This document shows positions 1-5,518 of a DNA stretch of 5,518 nt, in pieces. Source of the DNA: Planctomycetota bacterium (lineage in GTDB: Bacteria > Planctomycetota > Planctomycetia > Planctomycetales > Planctomycetaceae); contig JAEYWB010000245.1 of the NCBI GenBank assembly GCA_023429275.1, positions 1-5,518 of the forward strand, read 5' to 3'. Positions within the stretch are counted from its first letter, which is position 1. Every line of letters begins with the position of its first letter. The notes under the pieces are model-generated. The model searched no databases, was not told the origin of the DNA, and saw nothing but the letters and a program-made list of their open reading frames with translations. The position numbers and the translations under genes were made by a program.

Positions 1-13
1 CATCCGTATCACA

Positions 14-53
14 TGAGAGCCCGTTCGCGGCACGGAGTGCCGCGCTACTCTCA
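14..53 (-). repeat. Hairpin-forming repeat copy 1, directly after the desaturase stop
   Basis: Read on the minus strand, the core at 49-15 begins one base after the desaturase stop codon (53-51). It contains a perfect 8-bp stem, CGCGGCAC/GTGCCGCG (44-37 and 33-26), with a TCC loop. An outer 6-bp pairing, TGAGAG/CTCTCA, spans 14-19 and 48-53 and includes the stop codon itself. The 35-nt core matches a second copy at 3539-3574 with two substitutions and one single-base indel. There is no T-run after the stem, so this is not a canonical intrinsic terminator. A REP-like dispersed element or a 3'-end RNA structure is the more likely reading. Confidence 0.7.
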
Positions 54-1103
54 GGCTGCGTATTCTCGAGCTTCCACTTCCGCCGTGGGCGACTTCGACT
101 CTTCCGCCGGCTCGTCACCCCAGCGGTTGTTGCGGGTGACCGTCGCGAAGTCGTTGACTCTCGTTCCCTGTCGCGCCATCTCGGCCAGGGCCGCCCGGGA
201 GACAAGCTGCCGCATGTAGAACGGCTGGTTCACCACGTAGTGGTGGATGATGTGCGTCGCCCCGAAGTTGAAGCAGAAGAGCTGGAACGGCAGCACCGAC
301 CAGCAGTTCAGGATCTGGTTCTGGTAGAAGACGTCCCGCTCGGGAATGTCTTCGTAGTAGTGGCTGTACGACGACATCAGGACGAGCGACGTCTGCCGCA
401 GGATGTTCGGCAGCACGAAGAGCACCGCCAGGTCGCGGGCGATCGGCCATCCCTCCGCGGGAAGGAAGTGGGCGGGATCCCAGGCGAACGTCCATCCCGA
501 GCGGACCCGGGCGTAGCCGAAGAACGCTTCCCAGATGGCGAGGAACGTCAGGTACGTCGGCCCCGACAGGATCGACAGCCGCAGGGGCTGGAAATCGGGG
601 ACGTCCTTTTTGATCCGGTTGAAGAGCAGGAGCCCCGCCATCGGGTGGATCGCCACGATCATCCGCAGCGGCCCCCAGGGGAGCCCGATGCCGATCAGCC
701 GCTCTTCGATATCCGTCTTCTGACCGCTCTCCTGGTGATGCCGCAGGTGGATTTCCCGGCGGTACCAGGGGTTGATGCTCAGCTTGCTGATCCAGATCAC
801 CAGGAACATCAGGTGCTGAACGACCGGAGACTTCCGGAAGTACAGGTCGTGGATGAGGTCGTGCTCGAGCTCATGCAGGATCGACAGCGGCAGGGCCATC
901 AGGGGAATGGTGGCCCACCAGGGGAGCAGCCCCTGCAGGTAGAGGGCCGCGATTCCCGTCATCACCAGGAGCGAGCCGGCGAAGCTCACAAAACCGAGCA
1001 GATCCTGGCGGGCCAGCCAGGGGCGTGCGTCAAGCAGGCGGCGTTCTTCCTGCCGGATGGTCGTTCGGATGCTCCGCATCCGCTGGGTGGCGACGTCTTG
1101 CAT
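51..1103 (-). CDS. Fatty acid desaturase family protein (membrane di-iron oxygenase)
   Basis: This is an integral membrane protein of about 350 residues that probably introduces a double bond or hydroxyl into an acyl chain or other lipid, using a non-haem di-iron centre. The three histidine boxes are complete (numbered from the ATG at 1103): HELEH at 77-81 with a further His at 85, HLRHH at 119-123, and HIIHH at 284-288. His248 in the SYSHYYED segment may be an additional ligand. Hydrophobic stretches lie near 36-60, 62-76, 94-110, 146-161, 178-196 and 225-242, as expected for this fold. The tail after about 325 is hydrophilic and acidic. The open frame extends to a GTG at 1166 (371 residues), but I prefer the ATG at 1103 because GGAAG lies 9 nt upstream and the extra 21 residues have no recognisable content. 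The gene stands alone and diverges from the next one. The substrate and regiospecificity cannot be read from the sequence. Family is confident; the start is less so. Confidence 0.88.
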   Translation of the reverse strand: MQDVATQRMRSIRTTIRQEERRLLDARPWLARQDLLGFVSFAGSLLVMTGIAALYLQGLLPWWATIPLMALPLSILHELEHDLIHDLYFRKSPVVQHLMFLVIWISKLSINPWYRREIHLRHHQESGQKTDIEERLIGIGLPWGPLRMIVAIHPMAGLLLFNRIKKDVPDFQPLRLSILSGPTYLTFLAIWEAFFGYARVRSGWTFAWDPAHFLPAEGWPIARDLAVLFVLPNILRQTSLVLMSSYSHYYEDIPERDVFYQNQILNCWSVLPFQLFCFNFGATHIIHHYVVNQPFYMRQLVSRAALAEMARQGTRVNDFATVTRNNRWGDEPAEESKSPTAEVEAREYAA

Positions 1104-1112
1104 ACAGGCGAA

Positions 1113-1117
1113 CTTCC
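1113..1117 (-). promoter_or_regulatory. Possible ribosome binding site for the desaturase
   Basis: GGAAG on the minus strand lies 9 nt before the ATG at 1103. Neither the GTG at 1166 nor the ATG at 1145 has a purine-rich match in a comparable position, so this weak site favours the shorter 350-residue protein. Confidence 0.35.
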
Positions 1118-1293
1118 GTGACCCGAGACCCGATAGCAAAGCCATCGGATCTGGCGAGCTGGTCACACAAACTGTTCTGACGAAAAACCGGCGTGAGATG
1201 CAAGGCCGGCAGGGCCACCTCAGCGAATCCTCAAGGTACGACCGGTCGAGGCTTTGCGATAGGGTGAATCGGGCGAACCGCGCAGGGGACAGG

Positions 1294-1324
1294 ATTTTAC
1301 CTGGGAGTTGCCGTAGCGTGTCAA
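1294..1324 (-). promoter_or_regulatory. Putative sigma70-type promoter for the desaturase
   Basis: On the minus strand a perfect TTGACA (1324-1319) is followed after 19 nt by TAAAAT (1299-1294), a 5/6 match to the -10 consensus. The spacer is 2 nt longer than ideal. Transcription would begin near 1287 and leave a leader of roughly 180 nt to the ATG at 1103. The rest of the divergent spacer (about 1104-1402) shows no RNA gene, no supported small gene and no convincing plus-strand promoter for the gene at 1403. Confidence 0.4.
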
Positions 1325-1402
1325 CGCCTTGTCAGAACGTGCGGTTTCGCACCATGGGCGACCGAGCGAAAGCCTCGGCGGGACGCCTTTCACGGGGCCG
1401 GC

Positions 1403-2758
1403 TTGATCCCGGGAGGGGGCGTCGGGACAATCGCCCGAAAGCCCGCGAGCCAACTATTGTCCAGAATCCCTGATCATTGGCAGACTTTGCTGGGACCGGC
1501 CAACTGGTTCCAGGTCTCGTATCCGCCGAACTGGACCACCGGAGAGCGCCGCGGAACCTTCACGCTCTCTCCGGCGGGCGGAGACGCCGTTCTTGCGATC
1601 AATAGCATCTGGCTGGGTGGCTCGGGGACGGGAAAAGGGGAAAAATCCGAGCCCCAGCGGCCCCCTAGCGTCGAGCAGATCGCCCAGCAGTTTCCCCACT
1701 CTCGGAACGTCCACCAGCTTTCCGGCCGGCCGGAAGTCGGACTGATCGAAAGTTTTACCGGCGAGGCGGTGCTCGACCCGCCCCCTCCGTGGTACAGGCG
1801 GCTCTTCGCCCGCCGTCGCTGGCGGAAGTGGAAGATCTGGGCATTCCAGAACGGGCCGCTCTACATCATCGCGTCGCTGATTCACCCGGTTGTTCGCGAC
1901 CCGGACCTCGACGGCCTCGCCGAGATGATCATCGGCACCCTGACCCTCGGCGAAGTCCCCGCTCCACCTCCGGAGGAGTTCGCGACCAAGGCGCTGACGC
2001 TTGCCCAGAAGAAGTTCCCGCTCCTCTCCTGCCACCTGGGGGAGGACTTCCAGCTGCACGTGGGTGAGTCGACGGTCAACCTGTTCAATTTCTACCGGTC
2101 GTTCGTGAAGACTCCGGACCGGTTCGAAGAGATCATGCTCCCCGCCCTGACGACGGTGGTTCAGGTCCAGGAGTGGGGACAGGACCAGACCGACCCCGAC
2201 TTCGACTCCGTCCAGGAGCGCATCATGCCGATGCTCTACCCGGAATCGGTCTGGAAGGAGAAGTTCGCCGACTTTGTCTGCACCTCCTGGGTGGGGGGGC
2301 TCGTCATCCTGTACGTCGTGGATGAAGCCCAGGCCTACTGGTACATCCGCAAGGAACTGCTGACGCACTGGATGCTCGAGGCGGAAGACCTCCACGAGAT
2401 CGCGCTCAAGAACCTCGAGGGATATTTCGACCGCCAGCCGATGGAGCTGGCCATCGCCGGGGCCGAGGAGACCGGTCCGCGGATGCTGATGCCGAGCCGG
2501 GCCGATTCCTACAACTGCGCCCGGTTCCTGAGCGAGAGCTTCCTCACGAAGCTGAGGCGGGTCATCGGAGGGAACCTGGCGGTTGGCCTCCCCGGCAGGG
2601 ACTTTTTCGTCGCACTCAGCCTCGACTCCGACGCGATGGTCGAGCAGGTCCGCAAGAAGGTCCGCGAGGACTTCGAGCAGATGGACCATCCCCTGACAGA
2701 CCGGCTCCTCCTCGTGACAACCGATGGAGTGAGCGAACTGGTCGTGGAGGAGACGTGA
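1403..2758 (+). CDS. Hypothetical two-domain protein: PsbP/DUF1795-like N-half, DUF1444 (YtpQ)-like C-half
   Basis: The function is unknown. Residues about 25-185 open with WFQVSYPPNW (35-44), followed by alternating beta-strand-like segments and a closing helix and strand (AEMIIGTLTL). That layout recalls PsbP-like/DUF1795 domains, though this is inference from pattern alone. A basic aromatic patch (WYRRLFARRRWRKWK, from residue 130) lies inside it. A proline-rich linker (about 185-192) leads to a C-terminal half of about 260 residues that resembles Bacillus YtpQ (DUF1444), notably the stretches LHEIALKNL, PSRADSYNCARFLSESF and GNLAVGLPGRDFFVAL. There is no signal peptide or membrane helix, so a cytoplasmic location is likely. 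The start is uncertain: no in-frame ATG or GTG exists in the first 170 residues. TTG at 1403 gives the longest form (451 aa), and TTG at 1457 or 1487 is also possible. The residues before about 25 look unconserved. The stop overlaps the next start by 4 nt, so the two genes are coupled. Confidence 0.8.
   Translation: MIPGGGVGTIARKPASQLLSRIPDHWQTLLGPANWFQVSYPPNWTTGERRGTFTLSPAGGDAVLAINSIWLGGSGTGKGEKSEPQRPPSVEQIAQQFPHSRNVHQLSGRPEVGLIESFTGEAVLDPPPPWYRRLFARRRWRKWKIWAFQNGPLYIIASLIHPVVRDPDLDGLAEMIIGTLTLGEVPAPPPEEFATKALTLAQKKFPLLSCHLGEDFQLHVGESTVNLFNFYRSFVKTPDRFEEIMLPALTTVVQVQEWGQDQTDPDFDSVQERIMPMLYPESVWKEKFADFVCTSWVGGLVILYVVDEAQAYWYIRKELLTHWMLEAEDLHEIALKNLEGYFDRQPMELAIAGAEETGPRMLMPSRADSYNCARFLSESFLTKLRRVIGGNLAVGLPGRDFFVALSLDSDAMVEQVRKKVREDFEQMDHPLTDRLLLVTTDGVSELVVEET
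2746..2752 (+). promoter_or_regulatory. Shine-Dalgarno site for the MBL-fold hydrolase
   Basis: GGAGGAG lies inside the last codons of the upstream gene. GGAGG ends 4 nt before the GTG at 2755. This supports the GTG start over the internal ATG at 2776, which has no such site, and points to translational coupling through the GTGA overlap. Confidence 0.6.
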
Positions 2759-3540
2759 GCGCGAGCGTGTCGACGATGACCCTGCTGGGAACAGGGACCA
2801 GCATGGGTGTTCCGATGATCGGCTGCACCTGCGAGGTCTGTACGTCCGGAGACCCGAAGAATCACCGCATGCGGACCGGCGTGCTCGTGGCCGCACCGGA
2901 GGGGAACTTCCTGATCGACACCTCGCCCGAGCTCCGCCTGCAGCTGGTCCGCGAACGGGTCGAAATGATCGAGGCGGTCGTCTACACGCATGCCCATGCC
3001 GATCACATCCTGGGTCTCGATGACCTGCGGATCTTCGGTTACAAGCTGCAGCGGCCGATCCCTCTCTACTGCGAATCGGAGGTCGAACAGCACCTTCGCT
3101 CGACATTCCCGTATGCCTTCGTGGCGCCCGAGCATCGGGTCGGCTACGCCTCATCCCCCAACCTCGAGTTCCGCCCGATCCGGGAGGAGCCGTTCGAAGT
3201 TCTCGGCCTGACGATCCAGCCGATCCCCCTTCTGCACGGCCATCTCCGGACGCTCGGTTTCCGGATGAACAACGTCGCCTTCTGTACGGATGTCAGCGAA
3301 ATCCCCGAGGGGAGCTGGCCGCTGCTGGAAGGACTCGACGTTCTGCTTCTGGACGCCCTGCACTACGAGAAGCACCCGACGCACTTTAGCATTTTCGAGG
3401 CGCTGCGGGCGATCGAGCGACTCCGGCCGAAGCGGGCCTATCTGACGCATCTGTCGCACCGGCTGGACTATACGGAAACGAACAAGAAGCTCCCGCCCGG
3501 CGTCGAGCTGGCGTATGACGGGCTGCGGATCCCTCTCTAG
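2755..3540 (+). CDS. MBL-fold metallo-hydrolase, PhnP-like branch
   Basis: This is a cytoplasmic metal-dependent hydrolase of 261 residues with the metallo-beta-lactamase fold. The metal site is complete: THAHADH places His79, His81, Asp83 and His84, followed by His161 in the HGHLRTLGFR segment, Asp179 in CTDVSEIP, and His232 in LTHLSH. A GCTCEVC cluster near the N-terminus (Cys24, Cys26, Cys29), together with His235, matches the extra structural zinc site known from PhnP, the phosphoribosyl cyclic phosphodiesterase. The order of motifs, the length and the C-terminal YDG ending also fit PhnP-like proteins. No phosphonate (phn) genes are visible nearby, so the substrate may differ; a phosphodiester is a reasonable guess only. 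The GTG start at 2755 overlaps the preceding stop by 4 nt and is preceded by GGAGG. The internal ATG at 2776 is a possible but less supported start. Fold and metal binding are near certain; the exact reaction is not. Confidence 0.92.
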   Translation: MSASVSTMTLLGTGTSMGVPMIGCTCEVCTSGDPKNHRMRTGVLVAAPEGNFLIDTSPELRLQLVRERVEMIEAVVYTHAHADHILGLDDLRIFGYKLQRPIPLYCESEVEQHLRSTFPYAFVAPEHRVGYASSPNLEFRPIREEPFEVLGLTIQPIPLLHGHLRTLGFRMNNVAFCTDVSEIPEGSWPLLEGLDVLLLDALHYEKHPTHFSIFEALRAIERLRPKRAYLTHLSHRLDYTETNKKLPPGVELAYDGLRIPL

Positions 3541-3574
3541 TACCGCGGCACTCCGTCCCGTCGAACGGGCTCTC
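3539..3574 (+). repeat. Repeat copy 2, overlapping the MBL hydrolase stop codon
   Basis: This 36-nt segment matches the minus-strand reading of 49-15 at 33 of 36 aligned positions. The shared blocks are AGTA, CGCGGCACTCCGT, CCG and GAACGGGCTCTC. It begins within the TAG stop (3538-3540) of the hydrolase, so both copies start within 1-2 nt of a gene end and have the same orientation relative to that gene. The G-to-C changes and the extra T spoil the 8-bp stem seen in copy 1. They create another small stem, CCCGT/ACGGG with a CGA loop (3557-3569). No T-run follows. Confidence 0.7.
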
Positions 3575-3698
3575 CCCGGCCTGAAACGCTCCGTCTCCCA
3601 ACCGGCCCCGTCGGTACCACAGAAACGGGTTCGCCCGCGGCCGCCCGAAAAGTTTCCACTCACGAAGCCCTGTAAAAATAACGTCTCCGCGTCGAACA

Positions 3699-3726
3699 TT
3701 GCCCGCCGTTTCTCCCGCGGTATACT
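3699..3726 (+). promoter_or_regulatory. Putative sigma70-type promoter for the diheme cytochrome gene
   Basis: TTGCCC (3699-3704, 4/6 to the -35 consensus) and TATACT (3721-3726, 5/6 to the -10 consensus) are separated by 16 nt. They lie in the spacer behind the MBL hydrolase, with transcription expected near 3733 and a leader of about 75 nt. This makes the cytochrome gene a transcription unit separate from the upstream pair. Confidence 0.45.
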
Positions 3727-3734
3727 GATTTTCC

Positions 3735-3789
3735 GTCGAACTTTCGTGGCTTCGCTGCGGTTCTGGTCGAGACTTTCGCTGCGTTCTTG
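3735..3789 (+). repeat. Imperfect tandem duplication in the leader of the cytochrome gene
   Basis: Two adjacent segments, 3735-3765 and 3766-3789, share GTCGA, ACTTTCG, CTGCG and TTCT(G/T)G in the same order, with small deletions in the second. The clearest pair is TTCGCTGCGGTTCTG at 3751 and TTCGCTGCGTTCTTG at 3775. The duplication would lie mostly in the transcribed leader, just before the Shine-Dalgarno site. No function can be assigned. Confidence 0.4.
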
Positions 3790-3794
3790 ATGCC

Positions 3795-3800
3795 AAGAGG
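3795..3800 (+). promoter_or_regulatory. Shine-Dalgarno site that fixes the cytochrome start
   Basis: AAGAGG is followed by 7 nt and the ATG at 3808. An in-frame ATG at 3790 lies upstream of this site and lacks one of its own. The start at 3808 also gives a clean signal peptide beginning MSVRR. Confidence 0.6.
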
Positions 3801-3807
3801 GGTTTGC

Positions 3808-5518
3808 ATGTCCGTTCGCCGATGCCTTCTGCTTTGCGCCCCCCTGGCACTCCTTCTCCTGCTGGCGGACCCCGCCGGGGCCGAGCTCACCCCTGCGCAC
3901 AAGAAGGAACTGACGGCCCTGACCAGTGGTCTGAACAAGATCAACGGCATGGTCAGCAAGAAGCAGTTCGACGAGGCGGAAGCCCTCCTCAAGGAGACCG
4001 AGGAACGGGTCGCCAAGATCGCCGAAGAGGCGAGTGTCCAGAAGGATGACAAGGCCTTCGCCCGCGTCACCGCGTCGCTCGAAAAGTTCAAGGGGAACAT
4101 CGACAAGGCGAAGAACAAGGGGAAGAAGCCGGAGGCGATCAGTTTCACGACCGAGGTCGCCCCGATCATCGCGAAGAACTGTGTCGGCTGTCACGGGGTC
4201 GCCCGGGCGAGTGCGACTCTCAACCTTGAAACCTTCGCCGGCTGGAAGAAGGGGGGCAAGAGCGGGCAGATCGTCGCTCCCGGCAACCCGAACCTCAGCA
4301 TGATCATGCGGGCGGTCACCGTGCCGATCATGCAGGGGGGAATGCCGAAGGACGGATCGCCTCTCTCGAAGGACGATGTCCAGAAGCTCGCGATGTGGAT
4401 CAGCCAGGGGGCCAACTTCGACGGCGAGGCCGATGACGTTCCCCTCGGAAAGCTCCGCACCGCCGCCAAGGCCCGCGAGATCGACTCGAAGATCGTCATT
4501 AACAAGCCGAAGGGGACCGAGACCGTCTCGTTCACCAAGGACATCGCCCCCTGGTTCACGAACCTCTGCCTCAACTGTCACAGCGGCAACACCCCGCGGG
4601 GCGGCCTGTCGCTCCTGACATTCGAGGACATGATGCGCGGCGGCGACAGCGGCAGCGTCATCATTCCGGGCGACAAGCAGAACAGCCGCCTGTACCGCCT
4701 CGTGGGGGGCCTCGAGAACCCCCGCATGCCGCAGGGCCAGGCGAGGATCACGCGGAAGAACTACGAAGACCTGACGAAGTGGTTTGAGGAAGGAAACGTC
4801 TACGACGGGGGGGATCCCCGCAAGCCGATTCGCGACCTCGTTCCGAGCGATGCCGAGCTCGCCGCCTCCAAGGCGAAGAGCATGAGCGACGCCGAGTACG
4901 AGTCGATGCGGCGTGCGACGGCGGAAGAAGTCTTCCGCAAGGCCCTGCCGAACGACGCGCGGACCGCGGTCGATGGCAAGGAGGTCATGGTCATCGGAAC
5001 CGTCCCCGAGGCCCGGCTGAAGCAGGTCGAGACCTGGGCGAGCGCGCAGCTCGGCGATCTCCGCAAGGCGTTCGGCCCTCCCGGAATCCGGGGGAAGCTT
5101 GCCGTCTATGTCGTGAAAGACAAGTTCGGCTACGACGAAGTCGTCCTCGCGGCGACGAAGAGGGAAGCGTCGAAGGAGTCGCACGCCATGTGCGTGGTGA
5201 CCGACAACCAGATGGAAGCCTATGTCGTCCTGCAGGACGTCGGTGATGAAGCGGACGTCGACTCGCCGGGTCTCAAGGTCAATGTCATCGCCCAGGTGAC
5301 CGAAGCGTTCCTCAAGCGGACCAACCCCGCCATGCCCAACTGGCTGACCAAGGGGATGGGGCTGACCGCCGGATCGAGCTCCGATTCGAAGAACCCCTGG
5401 TTCAAGACCCTGCGGGCCGAGGCATCGCTCCTTGCCCCGTCGCTGGACCCGGACGACCTGTTCAAGGACTCTTCCTACTCCCCCGGCACGGTCGGAGCGA
5501 TGGGCTATACGCTCGTGG
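3808..5518 (+). CDS. Secreted diheme c-type cytochrome (tandem PSCyt1-like domains) with a degenerate peptidase-like C-terminus; 3' end outside the window
   Basis: At least 570 residues are visible and the frame is open to the window edge. Residues 1-25 form a Sec signal peptide: MSVRR, a Leu-rich core, then AGA before Glu26. Residues about 27-108 are charged and helical, probably a coiled coil. Two homologous cytochrome domains follow. The first has CVGCH (Cys125, Cys128, His129) with likely axial Met179 in GGMPKDG. The second has CLNCH (Cys254, Cys257, His258) with likely axial Met307 in PRMPQG. The CXXCH motifs are exactly 129 residues apart. Both domains carry the pattern of planctomycete cytochrome C domains (PSCyt1). 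From about 375 the protein resembles a gluzincin such as peptidase MA or DUF1570. However, where HExxH is expected it reads AQVTE (495-499), and the downstream WLxEG Glu is Lys515, so it should not bind catalytic zinc. The protein should be exported, with haem attached outside the cytoplasmic membrane. An electron-transfer or redox-sensing role is inferred; the partner is unknown. Cytochrome assignment is strong; the peptidase-like reading is moderate. Confidence 0.88.
   Translation, partial: MSVRRCLLLCAPLALLLLLADPAGAELTPAHKKELTALTSGLNKINGMVSKKQFDEAEALLKETEERVAKIAEEASVQKDDKAFARVTASLEKFKGNIDKAKNKGKKPEAISFTTEVAPIIAKNCVGCHGVARASATLNLETFAGWKKGGKSGQIVAPGNPNLSMIMRAVTVPIMQGGMPKDGSPLSKDDVQKLAMWISQGANFDGEADDVPLGKLRTAAKAREIDSKIVINKPKGTETVSFTKDIAPWFTNLCLNCHSGNTPRGGLSLLTFEDMMRGGDSGSVIIPGDKQNSRLYRLVGGLENPRMPQGQARITRKNYEDLTKWFEEGNVYDGGDPRKPIRDLVPSDAELAASKAKSMSDAEYESMRRATAEEVFRKALPNDARTAVDGKEVMVIGTVPEARLKQVETWASAQLGDLRKAFGPPGIRGKLAVYVVKDKFGYDEVVLAATKREASKESHAMCVVTDNQMEAYVVLQDVGDEADVDSPGLKVNVIAQVTEAFLKRTNPAMPNWLTKGMGLTAGSSSDSKNPWFKTLRAEASLLAPSLDPDDLFKDSSYSPGTVGAMGYTLV

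Noticed and set aside
231..245. Perfect palindrome CACCAC-GTA-GTGGTG
   Set aside because: It lies within the codons for the third histidine box (HHYVV) of the desaturase and follows from the protein sequence. There is no reason to call it an operator.
240..1121. A 293-codon plus-strand open frame opposite the desaturase
   Set aside because: The minus strand carries the intact histidine-box protein. The plus-strand product has no family features.
1339..1352. Small hairpin GTGCG-GTTT-CGCAC in the divergent spacer
   Set aside because: It has only 5 bp and no T-run or nearby promoter that would give it a role. It is expected by chance in GC-rich DNA.
1454..3154. A 566-codon open frame on the minus strand opposite the DUF1444-like and MBL genes
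   Set aside because: No domain is visible and the composition is low-complexity Arg/Pro/Asp-rich. It is the shadow of the plus-strand codon pattern.
3626..3637. Hairpin CGGG-TTCG-CCCG as a terminator after the MBL hydrolase
   Set aside because: The stem is only 4 bp and is not followed by a T-run. I see no canonical intrinsic terminator in this spacer.
3790..3807. Alternative ATG start six codons upstream of the cytochrome start
   Set aside because: It lies before the AAGAGG ribosome binding site, lacks its own site, and would add MPRGVC ahead of a normal signal peptide.
3151..5184. A 677-codon open frame on the minus strand opposite the cytochrome gene
   Set aside because: Its product is rich in Arg, Leu, Asp and Gly with no recognisable domain. 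It overlaps two genes with clear motifs on the plus strand. Long antisense frames are common in GC-rich coding DNA.
1..5518. CRISPR array, tRNA or rRNA gene, insertion sequence, or new defence system
   Set aside because: I saw no regularly spaced repeats, no recognisable tRNA or rRNA motif, and no transposase or defence-domain protein. The coding content is housekeeping-like or accessory metabolic.

Overview
The window most likely comes from a planctomycete (phylum Planctomycetota), probably a high-GC member. The main reason is the gene at the right edge: a secreted protein with two tandem c-type cytochrome domains of the PSCyt1 (planctomycete cytochrome C) kind, each with one CXXCH motif. 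GC-rich codon use, sparse Shine-Dalgarno sites and long empty spacers agree with this. The exact genus cannot be read from the sequence.

Layout: (1) At the left edge, a short hairpin-forming repeat sits directly behind the stop codon of a minus-strand gene. (2) The minus strand at 51-1103 (possibly extending to 1166) encodes a membrane fatty-acid-desaturase-like di-iron oxygenase with all three histidine boxes. (3) A divergent spacer of about 300 bp holds a plausible promoter for the desaturase and no gene. (4) The plus strand at 1403-2758 encodes a two-part hypothetical protein: an N-terminal half that looks PsbP-like/DUF1795-like, and a C-terminal half that resembles DUF1444 (YtpQ). Its stop overlaps, as GTGA, the start of (5) an MBL-fold metal-dependent hydrolase at 2755-3540 of the PhnP/phosphoribosyl-cyclic-phosphodiesterase-like branch. 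These two genes form a translationally coupled pair. (6) A second, diverged copy of the left-edge repeat sits on the stop codon of the hydrolase. (7) A spacer of about 270 bp contains a good sigma70-like promoter and a short imperfect tandem duplication. It leads to (8) the secreted diheme cytochrome gene, which starts at 3808 and runs off the right edge.

The three transcription units show no obvious shared pathway. The desaturase is a lone membrane-lipid gene. The DUF1444-like/MBL pair is a cytoplasmic operon of unknown purpose. The cytochrome is an exported protein whose C-terminal region looks like a gluzincin (peptidase MA/DUF1570-like) domain that has lost its zinc-binding residues. The two observations most worth following are this apparent pseudo-peptidase on a diheme cytochrome and the 35-36 nt repeat found exactly at two gene 3' ends in the same orientation relative to each gene. 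Neither proves a new system.
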